From contig JBKJIQ010000006.1 of the NCBI GenBank assembly GCA_046598395.1, forward strand, positions 14,133-78,132: DNA of 64,000 nucleotides. Reading direction: 5' to 3'. This DNA is from JAENVU01 sp046598395 (GTDB lineage: Bacteria; Actinomycetota; Acidimicrobiia; IMCC26256; JAENVU01). Each line of letters begins with the position of its first letter. Positions within the stretch are counted from its first letter, which is position 1. Shown piece by piece: positions 9,045 through 18,168 of the stretch. Below the pieces are notes generated by a model. That model made no database searches and was not told the origin of the DNA. It saw only the letters and a list, made by a program, of their open reading frames with translations. The position numbers were made by a program, and so were the translations under genes.

Positions 9045-9611
9045 CTACGAGGTCATCCCACCGAGACCAACGAGGCCACGGGCGAGTTCGATCTCGCCCA
9101 TATGGCGAAGGCCATGTTGGTACAGCCAACACTCGAACCCGTCGAGCACGGTGATCCCCTCGGGTCCTGCGCAGCGCGCGGAGTAGGTGCTCGCGACCTG
9201 CTCGGGATACGGCGGCGCGATAAGCACCTTGGTGAAGTCGGCCGGATCGATCGCGTCGAGGTACGCCTCGGTGCGGTCGAACACCGCGCGCTGGTATTCC
9301 TTGAACGCGTCGTAGTCACCAATGCGCTGATGGATCATCTCGTCGACGGTCTTGTGTTTGCCGTGATCGTTGACCGTCATCTGCACGCGGTCCTGCCACG
9401 CTTCGTTCCAGATCGGTGGAATCCCGGTGATGAGCATGAAGGATGCGTCGGCCATGTTGGTGTAATGGAACAGCGAGAACGCGATCGGGAGCACTCCCTC
9501 GCGTTCAAAGTGGTTGACGTGCTCGAGATTCATCGAGTCGACCGCCTGGTAGTAGAGCGAGTGCATTGTGGCCATGCGACGCTGGAGCGAATCGAGGATC
9601 AGTTCGGTCAC
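9045..9611 (-). CDS. DinB-like four-helix protein
   Basis: A 188-residue soluble protein starting at GTG 9611. It carries the features of the DinB/DUF664 fold: an N-terminal helix with SLYYQAVDSMN, a histidine in LFHYTNMAD, and a C-terminal helix with QHGLRHMGEIELARGLVGLGG, placing three histidines where this family binds a metal. The biochemical activity of such proteins is mostly unknown; some are thiol-dependent transferases, which would suit a mycothiol producer. It is convergent with the permease gene (4-bp gap) and divergent from the propeller gene. Confidence 0.72.
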   Translation of the reverse strand: MTELILDSLQRRMATMHSLYYQAVDSMNLEHVNHFEREGVLPIAFSLFHYTNMADASFMLITGIPPIWNEAWQDRVQMTVNDHGKHKTVDEMIHQRIGDYDAFKEYQRAVFDRTEAYLDAIDPADFTKVLIAPPYPEQVASTYSARCAGPEGITVLDGFECWLYQHGLRHMGEIELARGLVGLGGMTS

Positions 9612-9698
9612 GATGGAGTCCTTGGTCGAGGCTCGTGCAGGTTGGAGCGAGGCGACGGTACCGCAGCCCGCTCCCTTCGCGTCTGCGAAGATCAGCCG

Positions 9699-10997
9699 GT
9701 GGACATCACGGACGGCGCGATCGGATATTGGCCGAGTCGATGGCCGGGCGAAGACGGCGGCCCCCGCCGCACCGAGATCCCCCGCAATGGGACCGGACTC
9801 GGGATTCGTGCCGGCGACAGCCTCACGGTCACGACGCGCGAGGCGATCATCGCCACCATGGTGGTCCTGCGCGACCCCGGCGAGGTCTACCTGCTCCGCC
9901 ACACAGGCGGCGACAACGCGATCTCGTGGGTCGAGCGCATCGATCCCGAGACCCTCGAGGTGCTGGAGCGTTCGCCGGACCTCCCCGGCGGCAAGACCTG
10001 GCCCGGAGGGCTCGCCGCCCATGCCAACGGTTCGCTGTACGTGGTGTTTGGTCGACACGTTCACCGATTGAGTGCAGGCCTCGAACTCCTCGGGTCACGC
10101 ACCTTGTTGCGAGACCGTCCCTACAACAGTTTCGTGATCCTGGGCGATGGCCACCTCGTGATGAAGAACTTCGGTGGAGTGCTGCCACCGGGTGTCACCC
10201 CGCCGGAACCATCCGAGCGTGATGGGACCTGCGAGCTCGTGGTGGTCGAGCCGGACAAACTCAGCATCGTCGCGACCTGCGTCCTCGCCGAGCGCTCGAT
10301 CGCCCGTCTGTCCGCCGACGGTAACGCCGTGTACGTGGTGGGAGTCGACCACCTGATCCGCGTGATCTGGGACGGCACCTCGCTCGTCGCCGACGCAACG
10401 TTCCGGCCGCGCTACCGGACCATCGAGGGACAGACCTACGGTTGGGATGCGGTCATCGCCGGCGGCGCGGCATGGTTCCTGGATAACGGGTTCGGGAGCG
10501 AGGGCTACGCGGGAACGTTCAAGGGCCGCGGCGTCTCCACCGCGCCGCTGCACCTCGTCCGCGTCGATCTCGACACCGGCGCGGTCACCCTCACGGAAAT
10601 TTGCGGACTCCCGATGGGGATCGTGGCCAACCCGCCGGCCGTCGACATCGGACGCGGGATCGCGGTGGGCTACGACAGCGCCAACGGAGTCCTCGCGGCG
10701 TTCGACATCGCGGCCGATCCCACCGGTCCGCTCCAACCACGCTGGACCCGCCACCAGAACCACGGCTGCCATCCGATCCTTTACCCGGACACTGGTGAAC
10801 TCGTCACTGCTGATCATGACGACACGCGCATGATGGATCAGATCGTGATTCTCGATATCGAGACCGGCGAGGAACGGGCCCGCGCGGATACCGGGAGCCC
10901 ATTCCAATCGGTGGTGTTCCTGGCGCCCGGCTTCGATCGCGACCTCTACTACTGCTCCATGCCAACGGTGAGTCACATCCGCGTCGTCGGCGACTGA
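9699..10997 (+). CDS. Predicted beta-propeller protein of unknown function
   Basis: A 432-residue protein if it starts at GTG 9699. The start is uncertain, because there is no strong ribosome site and upstream codons are shared with the divergent gene. The sequence is a series of short beta-strand units with recurring patterns: IDPETLEVLERSPDL, HANGSLYVVFGRHVHRL, LSADGNAVYVVGVDHLI, LVRVDLDTGAV, VILDIETGEE. This is typical of WD40/quinoprotein-like or SMP-30-like propellers. No signal peptide or catalytic motif is apparent. It ends 9 bp before the glycosyltransferase remnant, so the two may have been cotranscribed. Confidence 0.6.
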   Translation: MDITDGAIGYWPSRWPGEDGGPRRTEIPRNGTGLGIRAGDSLTVTTREAIIATMVVLRDPGEVYLLRHTGGDNAISWVERIDPETLEVLERSPDLPGGKTWPGGLAAHANGSLYVVFGRHVHRLSAGLELLGSRTLLRDRPYNSFVILGDGHLVMKNFGGVLPPGVTPPEPSERDGTCELVVVEPDKLSIVATCVLAERSIARLSADGNAVYVVGVDHLIRVIWDGTSLVADATFRPRYRTIEGQTYGWDAVIAGGAAWFLDNGFGSEGYAGTFKGRGVSTAPLHLVRVDLDTGAVTLTEICGLPMGIVANPPAVDIGRGIAVGYDSANGVLAAFDIAADPTGPLQPRWTRHQNHGCHPILYPDTGELVTADHDDTRMMDQIVILDIETGEERARADTGSPFQSVVFLAPGFDRDLYYCSMPTVSHIRVVGD

Positions 10998-11006
10998 GTC
11001 GAACCG

Positions 11007-12102
11007 ATGGCCCGCATCGTCGTGTACTCCGTCGCGTACCGCGGTGACGTCCTTCCGTACGCACCGATCGCGCGTGAACTCGCGCAGCGCGGACACAACG
11101 TCACGTTCGTCGCACCCGACGAGCTTCACCCTCTTCTCGTCGCCGATGGCGTGCAACTCGTCACCGATGCAGGAGAGTTGACGCCGTCGGGCCTCGACGC
11201 CTACGGCGACTACTGCGCTCGGTGGGGGAAGAAGTTTTCCGGCGCGATGCTCATGCCCCTCTATTACCGACGACTCACCGTGCCCCGGACTCACCAACTC
11301 GTGGATGCAGTCGACGCGGTGGCCGAGGGCGCGGACCTCCTCGTCACCCATCCAGGCGCCACGCCGATTGCGAGCATCCCGTTCGAGCAACGAGGAATCC
11401 CCTTCCTTGCCGCCGACCTTTCCGATGCTCACCGCGACCTCGGATCGCCCGCCAATGGGGCTCGTGCCGTTTCGCACCGGAACCTCCGCACTGCCGCGGC
11501 GGTTCAACCGCGCCGCGTGGAGTGCGGGCCGCTCACCGATTGTCAAGTGGGCGCTCGCGGAAAAAGCCCTCGTCGCCGACCGACGGGCCCGGTGGCTGCC
11601 CACCGACGGTTGGCACGTCATGGACCGCCGCCTCGCGCCCGACTTCAACCTTGCACTGGTCTCGCCCCACTACTACCCGCCCGCAACCGACTGGGGCGAC
11701 GACTACCGCTTCACCGGATTCACACCCTGGACTCGGGCCGACGATCCATTGCCCGCCGCGGTCGAGGAGTACCTCAACGCCGGCGAACCTCCAATCCTCG
11801 TATGCCTCGGGACCTCCGCCGCGTCGGCCGCGCCCGAGGTGTTCGACCTCGCGGCCGGGAAGCCGTCGGTCATCGTGCCTGCGCTGTTCGACCAACTGTG
11901 GCACGCCCGCCGTCACGAAGAACTCGGCACCGGTATTCGCGTTCGCAACCGCGTCACCGTTGCCAAACTTCGTACCGCAATCGAAGCTGCGCTCACCACC
12001 GAGACCGCAAGCCACGCTCGGGAGTTCGGTGCGCGTCTCGCGACCGAAGACGGCGTCGCCAATGCATGCAACGAGATCGAAGGATTCCTGAACCGAAGTT
12101 GA
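11007..12102 (+). pseudogene. UGT-type glycosyltransferase, frameshifted and internally deleted
   Basis: A family-1 (macrolide/UGT-like) glycosyltransferase gene that is no longer intact. From ATG 11007 the N-terminal domain reads normally (MARIVVYSVAYRGDVLPYAP, GIPFLAADLSDAHRDLGSP). Homology then jumps to the next frame at about 11447-11456 and continues as PMGLVPFRTGTSALPRRF to the stop at 12102. The C-terminal donor site GKPSVIVPALFDQLWHARR is present, but it follows directly on LGTSAASAAPEVFD. The usual intervening block of about 60 residues, with the HSGAHGTN acceptor/donor loop, is missing. Two independent lesions make a functional enzyme unlikely. Confidence 0.75.
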
Positions 12103-12246
12103 CGAGAGGCGATGCCATGACCACACCGCATTAGGAGTACCGGCTCGAGGTGCTCGAGCTGCCGGGGAAGAACGAGGAGCAGAACAGCCCCTTCACGGAG
12201 GTCGGACTCCTCAGTCGATTCCAGACCCGTCTTTTCCCCGGGGAGG

Positions 12247-12284
12247 GGCGCAGAACTCATGCCCGGAGACATAGGTTCTGCGCC
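12247..12284. repeat. 10-bp inverted repeat in the 285-bp gap before the SDR gene
   Basis: GGCGCAGAAC at 12247-12256 pairs perfectly with GTTCTGCGCC at 12275-12284 across an 18-base loop. It may terminate transcription from the glycosyltransferase region or belong to the SDR leader. The rest of the gap (12103-12387) holds a five-codon ORF (ATG 12117, TAG 12132) and two copies of ACCCGGG-rich sequence near 12335-12360, but no gene that I can support. Confidence 0.5.
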
Positions 12285-12387
12285 AAAGTCGAGGGGGAGG
12301 GGCGCCAGTCGCTACGTTCTGGCCGGCCCGAGGACCCGGGTTACGGACCCGGGCCATGGACCCGGCCCCGACGAGGAAGGCTTCCCC

Positions 12388-13167
12388 ATGCCGCGTATCG
12401 ATTTCAGTGGAGCATCGGCCGTTGTCACCGGAGGTGCCTCCGGCATTGGCGAAGCTGCGGCGCGCCAACTCGCCGCCATCGGTGCACGCGTGGTGATCGC
12501 TGACCTCAACGAAGAGCGAGGAACGGCCGTAGCATCCGAACTCGGTGGCCTCTTCGTGAAGTGCGACGTCTCGAGTGAAGCAGACGGCCTGACCGCGGTG
12601 GGCGCCGCGTCCGAGATGGGGCCGCTGCGCGCGCTCGTGAACTCGGCCGGACTGGGCGCGGCGGGCCGCACGGTGGACCGCAACAACGACCCGATGCCTC
12701 AGAGTCAGTTCGAGTTCGTGATCAAGGTCAACCTGTTGGGATCGTTCAACATGCTGCGCCTCTGCGCGGCCGCGATGGCCAAGACCGAGCCGCTCGACAC
12801 CGACGGTCAACGCGGCGCGATTGTGAACATGGCCTCGGCCGCCGCGTTCGACGGTCAGATCGGTCAGGCCGCCTACTCTGCGTCCAAGGGCGGCATCGTG
12901 GGCATGACCCTGCCGATTGCGCGTGACCTCAGCGCCATCGGTATCCGAGTCAACACCATTGCGCCCGGCCTGATCGACACACCGATCTACGGAACCGGCG
13001 AAGCGTCGGAGCAGTTCAAGGCCCATCTTGGTTCTTCGGTGCTTTTCCCGAAGCGTCTCGGCTCCGGTGAGGAACTCGCCTTCATGGTCATCGAACTGCT
13101 GACGAATCCCTACATGAATGCCGAAGTCGTTCGCGTCGACGGCGGAATCCGGATGCCCCCGAAGTAG
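12388..13167 (+). CDS. SDR-family dehydrogenase (3-hydroxyacyl-CoA dehydrogenase type II-like)
   Basis: A 259-residue classical short-chain dehydrogenase. The NAD-binding glycine motif is TGGASGIG (residues 14-21), followed by D39 after the second strand (VVIADLNEE), which favours NAD over NADP. The catalytic set is S150, Y163 and K167 (NMASAAAFDGQIGQAAYSASKGG). The segment after the catalytic Ser and the long insertion at 90-108 resemble the HSD17B10/3-hydroxy-2-methylbutyryl-CoA group, suggesting beta-oxidation of a branched or steroid-derived acyl-CoA. Start ATG 12388 has GAGGAAGG seven bases upstream. It is convergent with the next gene. Confidence 0.85.
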   Translation: MPRIDFSGASAVVTGGASGIGEAAARQLAAIGARVVIADLNEERGTAVASELGGLFVKCDVSSEADGLTAVGAASEMGPLRALVNSAGLGAAGRTVDRNNDPMPQSQFEFVIKVNLLGSFNMLRLCAAAMAKTEPLDTDGQRGAIVNMASAAAFDGQIGQAAYSASKGGIVGMTLPIARDLSAIGIRVNTIAPGLIDTPIYGTGEASEQFKAHLGSSVLFPKRLGSGEELAFMVIELLTNPYMNAEVVRVDGGIRMPPK

Positions 13168-13175
13168 GTATCGCG

Positions 13176-13967
13176 TCAGCGTTGCGTCGGCTCTCGGCCC
13201 GCGCCGGGCGGGCCGGCGAACGCCTGGGCGATCGCCATCCACTGGGCGGCGATCGATCCGGTGATGCTCAAGGCGGTGTCGGCCAGATGGCGCCGTTGCG
13301 TGACCACCAGTGCAAAGTCCAGCGCCGACCCCTCCACCCGATCGGACGATGCGGGATCACCCCAGGTCCACGGCTCACCATCGGGCGCAACGAGTGCCAC
13401 GTACACCGCAACACCGGGAACTTCCAGACCGTGTGCGGTAAACGAGTTGGCGAACGTGCGCACACCGATGTGCGCGACTTGGCGCAACGCGCGCGTGGGC
13501 GTTCGCGTGACGCCAAGGCCGTCGGCGATGTCCTGACCGTGCGCCCACGTCTCCATGATCCGAGCTGTGAGGGACGACGCGATGCTCATCGGTGGCCCGT
13601 ACCACGGCACGCGAGTCGACGGCTCGAGCGCGAGGAATGTGGAACGCATCCCCGAGCGCGCCGTGCGGAACCACTCGAGCACTTCTCTCGGTACCATCGT
13701 GCGGGCTCGCACACTGATTCGTTCGGTGATGCCGTCCGGGTCAACGAGTGCGGCCTCCAACTCACGTTGGAACGCATCGGCGTCGGTTGCCGCGGTGGTG
13801 GCCGCTTCGTCGAAGTATGCGAGATGCGCCACCTGTTCCTGCACCCGCCACCCTGGCGCCGGAGTCGGCGTTTCCCATCCCGCCGCATCGAGCGGTTCGA
13901 GCATCGCGAGCAGCACCGCGGTCTCCGCGTCGAGATCGTCGGCCAGCCCTGTCAGATCCACCGCCAT
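13176..13967 (-). CDS. TIGR03084-type metal-binding protein (mycothiol-dependent isomerase-like)
   Basis: A 263-residue protein with the N-terminal MDMPI/DinB-like helical bundle. It opens DLTGLADDLDAETAVLLAML, then has WETPTPAPGWRVQEQVAHLAYFDEAA, and a later METWAHGQDIADGLG, giving the His/Glu/His metal-site pattern of maleylpyruvate-isomerase-like proteins. The C-terminal part (GVAVYVALVAPDGEPWTWG) is the extra domain seen in the TIGR03084 group. Relatives with known activity use mycothiol as cofactor; the reaction here is unknown. A paralogous TIGR03086-like protein lies at 47394. Confidence 0.8.
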   Translation of the reverse strand: MAVDLTGLADDLDAETAVLLAMLEPLDAAGWETPTPAPGWRVQEQVAHLAYFDEAATTAATDADAFQRELEAALVDPDGITERISVRARTMVPREVLEWFRTARSGMRSTFLALEPSTRVPWYGPPMSIASSLTARIMETWAHGQDIADGLGVTRTPTRALRQVAHIGVRTFANSFTAHGLEVPGVAVYVALVAPDGEPWTWGDPASSDRVEGSALDFALVVTQRRHLADTALSITGSIAAQWMAIAQAFAGPPGAGREPTQR

Positions 13968-14085
13968 ATGTGGCCTCCCTCTCGCGTGGGTTCACGCTTG
14001 CACATCGACCCTCCGCCTCGACACTCCGGGTCGAAACCCCTACCGTCGGGCACCCGATCACCGAGCCATTCCATGAAGAGGACCG

Positions 14086-15246
14086 ATGGACTTCGCCGAA
14101 CCCGCTGAACACCAGATGCTCCGATCCGCCGTGCGCGACGTCGGATCGAAGTTCGGCCACGAATACTTCGCGGAGAAGTCGCGCACCGACGGCCGTACCG
14201 ACGAGCTGTGGAACGCGATCGGCGAACTCGGCTTTCTCGGCGTCCACCTCCCGGAGGAATACGGCGGCGGTGGCGGCGGGATGTCCGAACTCATGATCGT
14301 CTGCGAGGAACTCGCTGCGCTCGGATCACCGCTCCTGCTGATCCTCGTCTCCCCTGCGATCTGCGCCGAGCTGATCAAGCACTTCGGCACCGACACCCAG
14401 AAGGACCGATGGCTGCGCCCAATGGCGAACGGCAAGAAGATGGTGTTTGCGATCACCGAGCCCGACGCCGGTTCGAACAGTCACAACATCGCGACCACCG
14501 CCACGCGCGACGGTGATGTGTACCGGCTGAACGGTTCGAAGACCTACATCTCCGGGGTGGACGAAGCCGACGCGATGGTGGTGGTCACCCGCACCGGGAC
14601 CCACGCCGGCACCGGGCGCGCCAAGTTGTCGCTCTTCGTCGTCGATACCGATGCGCCGGGGTTGGATCGCACCGTGATCCCGATGGAGATTCGTGCCCCC
14701 GAGAAGCAGTTCACGCTGTTCTTCGACAATGTGGAAGTTCCCGCCGATCGCCTCTTGGGCGACGAAGACGAGGGGCTCCGACAAGTGTTCGTGGGTCTGA
14801 ACCCGGAGCGCATCATGAGCGCGGCGATCTGCACCGGCATCGGTCGGTACGCGCTGGCCAAAGCCGCGGCCTACGCCAACGATCGCGAAGTCTGGGGTAC
14901 GCCGATCGGCCGCCATCAGGGCATCGCCCATCCGCTCGCGACCGCGAAGATCGAACTGGAACTGGCCCGCCTCATGATGGCGAAAGCGGCATGGATGCAC
15001 GACCACTCCGACGATCGGATCGCCGCGGGCGAAGCCGCCAACATGGCGAAGTACGCCGCGGCGGAGGCGGGGCTCCACGCGTTGGATGCGGCAATCCAAA
15101 CCCACGGTGGCAACGGTCTGGCCAGCGAATACGGCCTGGCCGACCTGTGGGGCATGGTGCGATTGCTCAAGATCGCGCCAGTCAGCCGCGAGATGGTCCT
15201 GAACTTCGTGGCCCAGCAGTCACTCGGCCTGCCCAAGTCCTATTGA
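14086..15246 (+). CDS. Acyl-CoA dehydrogenase
   Basis: A 386-residue flavoprotein with the complete ACAD fold: an N-terminal helical domain with LPEEYGGGGGGMSELMIVCEEL, a middle beta domain with FAITEPDAGSN and GSKTYISGVDEADAMVVV, and a C-terminal helical domain ending THGGNGLASEYGLADLWGMVRLLKIAPVSREMVLNF. The PDAGSN and THGGNG signatures bind FAD and the acyl-CoA. It would catalyse alpha,beta-dehydrogenation of an acyl-CoA, fitting beta-oxidation with the nearby SDR. The last bases overlap the degraded antiporter gene on the other strand. Confidence 0.93.
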   Translation: MDFAEPAEHQMLRSAVRDVGSKFGHEYFAEKSRTDGRTDELWNAIGELGFLGVHLPEEYGGGGGGMSELMIVCEELAALGSPLLLILVSPAICAELIKHFGTDTQKDRWLRPMANGKKMVFAITEPDAGSNSHNIATTATRDGDVYRLNGSKTYISGVDEADAMVVVTRTGTHAGTGRAKLSLFVVDTDAPGLDRTVIPMEIRAPEKQFTLFFDNVEVPADRLLGDEDEGLRQVFVGLNPERIMSAAICTGIGRYALAKAAAYANDREVWGTPIGRHQGIAHPLATAKIELELARLMMAKAAWMHDHSDDRIAAGEAANMAKYAAAEAGLHALDAAIQTHGGNGLASEYGLADLWGMVRLLKIAPVSREMVLNFVAQQSLGLPKSY

Positions 15247-16014
15247 GCACTGCTCTCCGGAAGCGGGCCCAGCGGATGTGCAGTTGAGGACACGAGCCGG
15301 GTGCCGATGAGCGGGAACACGATCACCGAGATCCGCTTCGAGCTTGCTCTCCATCGTTTCGATCTCATGGCTCGGCGCACCCGCGCTCACATACAAGCGG
15401 TACACGATTCCGGCCATGAACGCTCCGAGCAAGAAGTCGAGACTCAGCTCCGCCGCGAGGAACGTCATCAGCGCGATCAGCCCCAGCGCGAGCCGGATAT
15501 AGAGCTGACCGCTGGAGCGCAGCGTGCGGCCAAGCTGGCGGCGCAGGTGGCCCGGGCGGCCTCGCATCGCCACGAAGACCGCGCCCACCGACACCACCGC
15601 GAAAGCAACGAGCGACACGGCCGCGTTCCACGTTTCGGTCCCACTCAGCACCAGCGCGATCGCGATGATGGGGAAGAACTCGCCGACGGACCCGATCGCC
15701 AACACGTGGGTCCCGAACCGACTTGCGAGGAGGCCCTCATCGCGGATGATCGGCAACAACGTGCCCAGGGCCGTGGTCGTGAGGGCGAACGCCACGTAGA
15801 GCTCGGCCTTGATCATCCCCGTCGCGAGCATCACGCCGGCGACGGCCAGTCCGAGCGCCACCGAGATCGCCCACCCGGTGACCGCCAGCCGCAGCGGCGC
15901 GCCCCGGACCCGCCCGAGGTCGAGTTCGAAGCCGGCGAAGAATATCAGGGTTAGCGGAGCCGCGAACGCGGCCGCGAGGATCAAGAGCAGCGTTCCGGCA
16001 GGGGTCCTGAACAT
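15220..16014 (-). pseudogene. Cation/proton antiporter (KefB/NhaP-like), internally deleted and frameshifted
   Basis: Membrane protein of the monovalent cation:proton antiporter-2 type. From ATG 16014 it begins MFRTPAGTLLLILAAAFAAPL and jumps at once to TLIFFAGFELDLGRVRG. The normal TM2-TM3 segment of roughly 50 residues is missing at about 15951. The middle is well preserved (ELYVAFALTTTALGTLLPIIRDEGLL, FFPIIAIALVLSG, LSLDFLLGAFMAGIVYRL). After METMESKLEA the frame shifts at about 15330; the other frame reads ISVIVFPLIGTRLVSS, so the C-terminal half is also lost. The transporter cannot be functional as written. Its end overlaps the acyl-CoA dehydrogenase gene. Confidence 0.7.
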
Positions 16015-16118
16015 GGTGCGCGGAGGCCACCTACCGCGCACACCAGATGGGTGGTGCCGTTTTGGAGCAGACTGCTCGGTGCCGCAACGGCCCATCCGTG
16101 AGCAGCTTCAGGAGCGAA

Positions 16119-17390
16119 ATGACCCCGACCGTCGGCAGCACCACCTTCGACCCGGATTTTCACATCGCGGCACTCCCACGGGACACCCTCGCCACCCTCT
16201 TACGAGAGTGGTTGCTCCACGGCCATCTCCAAGATCGCGTCGGAGTGCCGCTGCTGTATCAGCATGGCGTTGACCGCGAGGGCGCAGAACAGATCGCGAT
16301 CGACGAATGGGCCGCGGCCAGCCCGCTGTACTCACTGCGGATGCAGGACACCCTCGGATTTCGCGGCCAGACGGTGGACGTGATCTTGAAGAACCTGCAA
16401 CTCGACATTGGTTCCCCGCCGCAGTACATGGACTTCAGGCTGAAGTACATCGACGACGATCATGCCGAGTTCTTTCTCGCACACTGCGGCGCGCTGATGG
16501 ACGTGGAACCCATGGGCGATGACTGGGTCCACGGGATGTGCCACACCATCGAAGATCCCACCTTCGATGCCACCGCCGCCGCCACCAGTCCGTTCGCGGT
16601 GATGCGCCCGATCCATCGGCCGCCGCGCACACCCACCGACCGCATGCCGCACTGCGCGTGGCGGATCGACATCGATCGCAGCACCGAGCCCGCGCAATCG
16701 CACCCCAACCTCGCCATCGTGGCGCAGTCGCTCGCCGCCCGGCTTCCCGTGGCGACCATCGCCGAGGAGGCCGAGCCCGACGGACTCGTGGGGTATCGCC
16801 ACGCGATGGATCCGGATCTGCGCTTCGAACAATTCTCGCACGCCACGCTCGTCGCGATTCTCTCCGAGGTCGCGCTGCAGAGTCAGCTCCTGATGCGCAG
16901 TTACCTCCTGAGCGTGACGAACCGGGTCTCGGCCGTTGCCGCCGAGGAGCTCGGGCCGCGGGTGTTGGTGGGCGTGGTCCCGGTGACCGCAGGCCGAATC
17001 GCCGCCGCGCTCGGCATCACCGGGACCGATGCCGGAGCCATCGCCCAGGTGCTCCAGGTCCACCCGTCATTCCAACCCCCGGGCTACATCACGCCGAGGG
17101 TCGAACTGGCCGACCCGTCGACCGTTCGTTTCGCACTGCTGCGCTCGGCGATTTTCGACGAAGGCGACGGCCGCACCTGGCTCGCCGGACTCGGCCACGC
17201 GGGCGACCGAGCCATCGATGCACTGGCGCGCGGCATCAACCCGCGAGCTCGGAGTCACCCCGCCCCGACCCGTGACGACGAGCAGGTCGCCTACGAGATC
17301 ATCATCGATGACGCCACTGAGGAACTCCGCGAAGAGCCCGAGACCGCGCTCGCCCGCTTCAGCGGTGCTGCGACGTTCCAGTTCCGCTGA
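16119..17390 (+). CDS. Conserved-looking protein of unknown function
   Basis: A 423-residue soluble protein starting at ATG 16119 (AGGAG four bases upstream). I do not recognise the family. It has an N-terminal alpha/beta region (LRMQDTLGFRGQTVDVILKN), a striking histidine/cysteine-rich block around residues 125-150 (FFLAHCGALMDVEPMG, WVHGMCHTIEDPTFDATA) that could bind a metal or haem, and a mostly helical C-terminal half with SHATLVAILSEVALQSQLL. No signal peptide or TM helix is evident. It is 69 bp upstream of the SCP2-like gene on the same strand and may be the first gene of the gamma-glutamylation cluster. Confidence 0.75.
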   Translation: MTPTVGSTTFDPDFHIAALPRDTLATLLREWLLHGHLQDRVGVPLLYQHGVDREGAEQIAIDEWAAASPLYSLRMQDTLGFRGQTVDVILKNLQLDIGSPPQYMDFRLKYIDDDHAEFFLAHCGALMDVEPMGDDWVHGMCHTIEDPTFDATAAATSPFAVMRPIHRPPRTPTDRMPHCAWRIDIDRSTEPAQSHPNLAIVAQSLAARLPVATIAEEAEPDGLVGYRHAMDPDLRFEQFSHATLVAILSEVALQSQLLMRSYLLSVTNRVSAVAAEELGPRVLVGVVPVTAGRIAAALGITGTDAGAIAQVLQVHPSFQPPGYITPRVELADPSTVRFALLRSAIFDEGDGRTWLAGLGHAGDRAIDALARGINPRARSHPAPTRDDEQVAYEIIIDDATEELREEPETALARFSGAATFQFR

Positions 17391-17459
17391 GGACACGCTG
17401 CATCGACGGCTGACCGCAGCACGTGATACGCAACCCGTCGTGAATCTGGATCCAACCCC

Positions 17460-18167
17460 ATGACCAACACCGCTGCGGCCCCACCGACCCCGTCGACCCC
17501 GTCGACCCCAGACACGGAGTCGACTCCCTCCACGGAGTCGGCGTCGATCGTCGACGTTGAGTCGGATCCCGTTCCCATCGTCCTGATTCTCGCGGCCACG
17601 CTGCGGCGCGCCGAGCGCGATCCCAGACTCGCCGCACAGATGGCGAAGACCAAGGGGAACGTGGCCCTGCGCTCCACGGTCGATCCGCAATCGGCGACGC
17701 TCCGGTTCGCGCACGGGCGGGTGCTCATCGAGCGGGGCGTGGCTCCCGACACCGATGTCACCATCGCGGTCGACGTCAACCGTATGAGCGACCTCGATGC
17801 CCCCAAGCCCAAGATCAGCGGCGCACTCCTGCACCTTCGCCTCGCGCTCAGGGCGGGCAAGGTCCTCGACCCTCCCGCCCAACGGTGGCAAGACGAGGCC
17901 AAACGGTTCTGGGAGTTCGCCGGCACGCATCCCCGCGTACCGAAGGGTGTACGGATCGTCTGTACCGATGACGACACCGAGTTCCTGCTCGGCGGCGCGC
18001 CCGTCGACTACGAGATCTTCGGATCCGCCCATCAGCTCACCGTGCTCTTCACCGGCGGTTCCGTGTTCGGTCAGGACCTGCTCGATGGCAAACTGCACGC
18101 GGTCGGGTCGCTCGCCCACATGGCCGAACTCACCGGCCGCACCCTCGCATTCATGATGGGGACCTGA
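17460..18167 (+). CDS. SCP2-like protein of unknown function
   Basis: A 235-residue protein. The first 35 residues are a low-complexity Pro/Ser/Thr linker encoded by short near-repeats of GTCGACCCC and CGGAGTCG. The rest looks like a sterol-carrier-like alpha/beta fold: SATLRFAHGRVLIERGV and TDVTIAVDVNRMSDLDAPKPKISG, then a second set of strands (VRIVCTDDDTEFLLGG, HQLTVLFTGGSVFGQDLLDGKLHAVGSL). This is a fold-level guess only. Its stop is one base before the GTG of the glutamine-synthetase-like gene, so the two are surely cotranscribed and perhaps work on the same substrate. Confidence 0.65.
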   Translation: MTNTAAAPPTPSTPSTPDTESTPSTESASIVDVESDPVPIVLILAATLRRAERDPRLAAQMAKTKGNVALRSTVDPQSATLRFAHGRVLIERGVAPDTDVTIAVDVNRMSDLDAPKPKISGALLHLRLALRAGKVLDPPAQRWQDEAKRFWEFAGTHPRVPKGVRIVCTDDDTEFLLGGAPVDYEIFGSAHQLTVLFTGGSVFGQDLLDGKLHAVGSLAHMAELTGRTLAFMMGT

Positions 18168-18168
18168 C

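Noticed and set aside
8829..9698. A 290-codon extension upstream of the propeller gene in the same frame
   Set aside because: It runs antisense to the DinB-like gene and through the end of the permease gene, and its composition is that of a shadow frame. A start near 9699 is more sensible.
12117..12134. ATG followed by four codons and TAG, then an open stretch (EYRLEVLELPGKN...)
   Set aside because: It could be a small gene broken by a nonsense codon, but I recognise no family and the stretch is too short to support a call.
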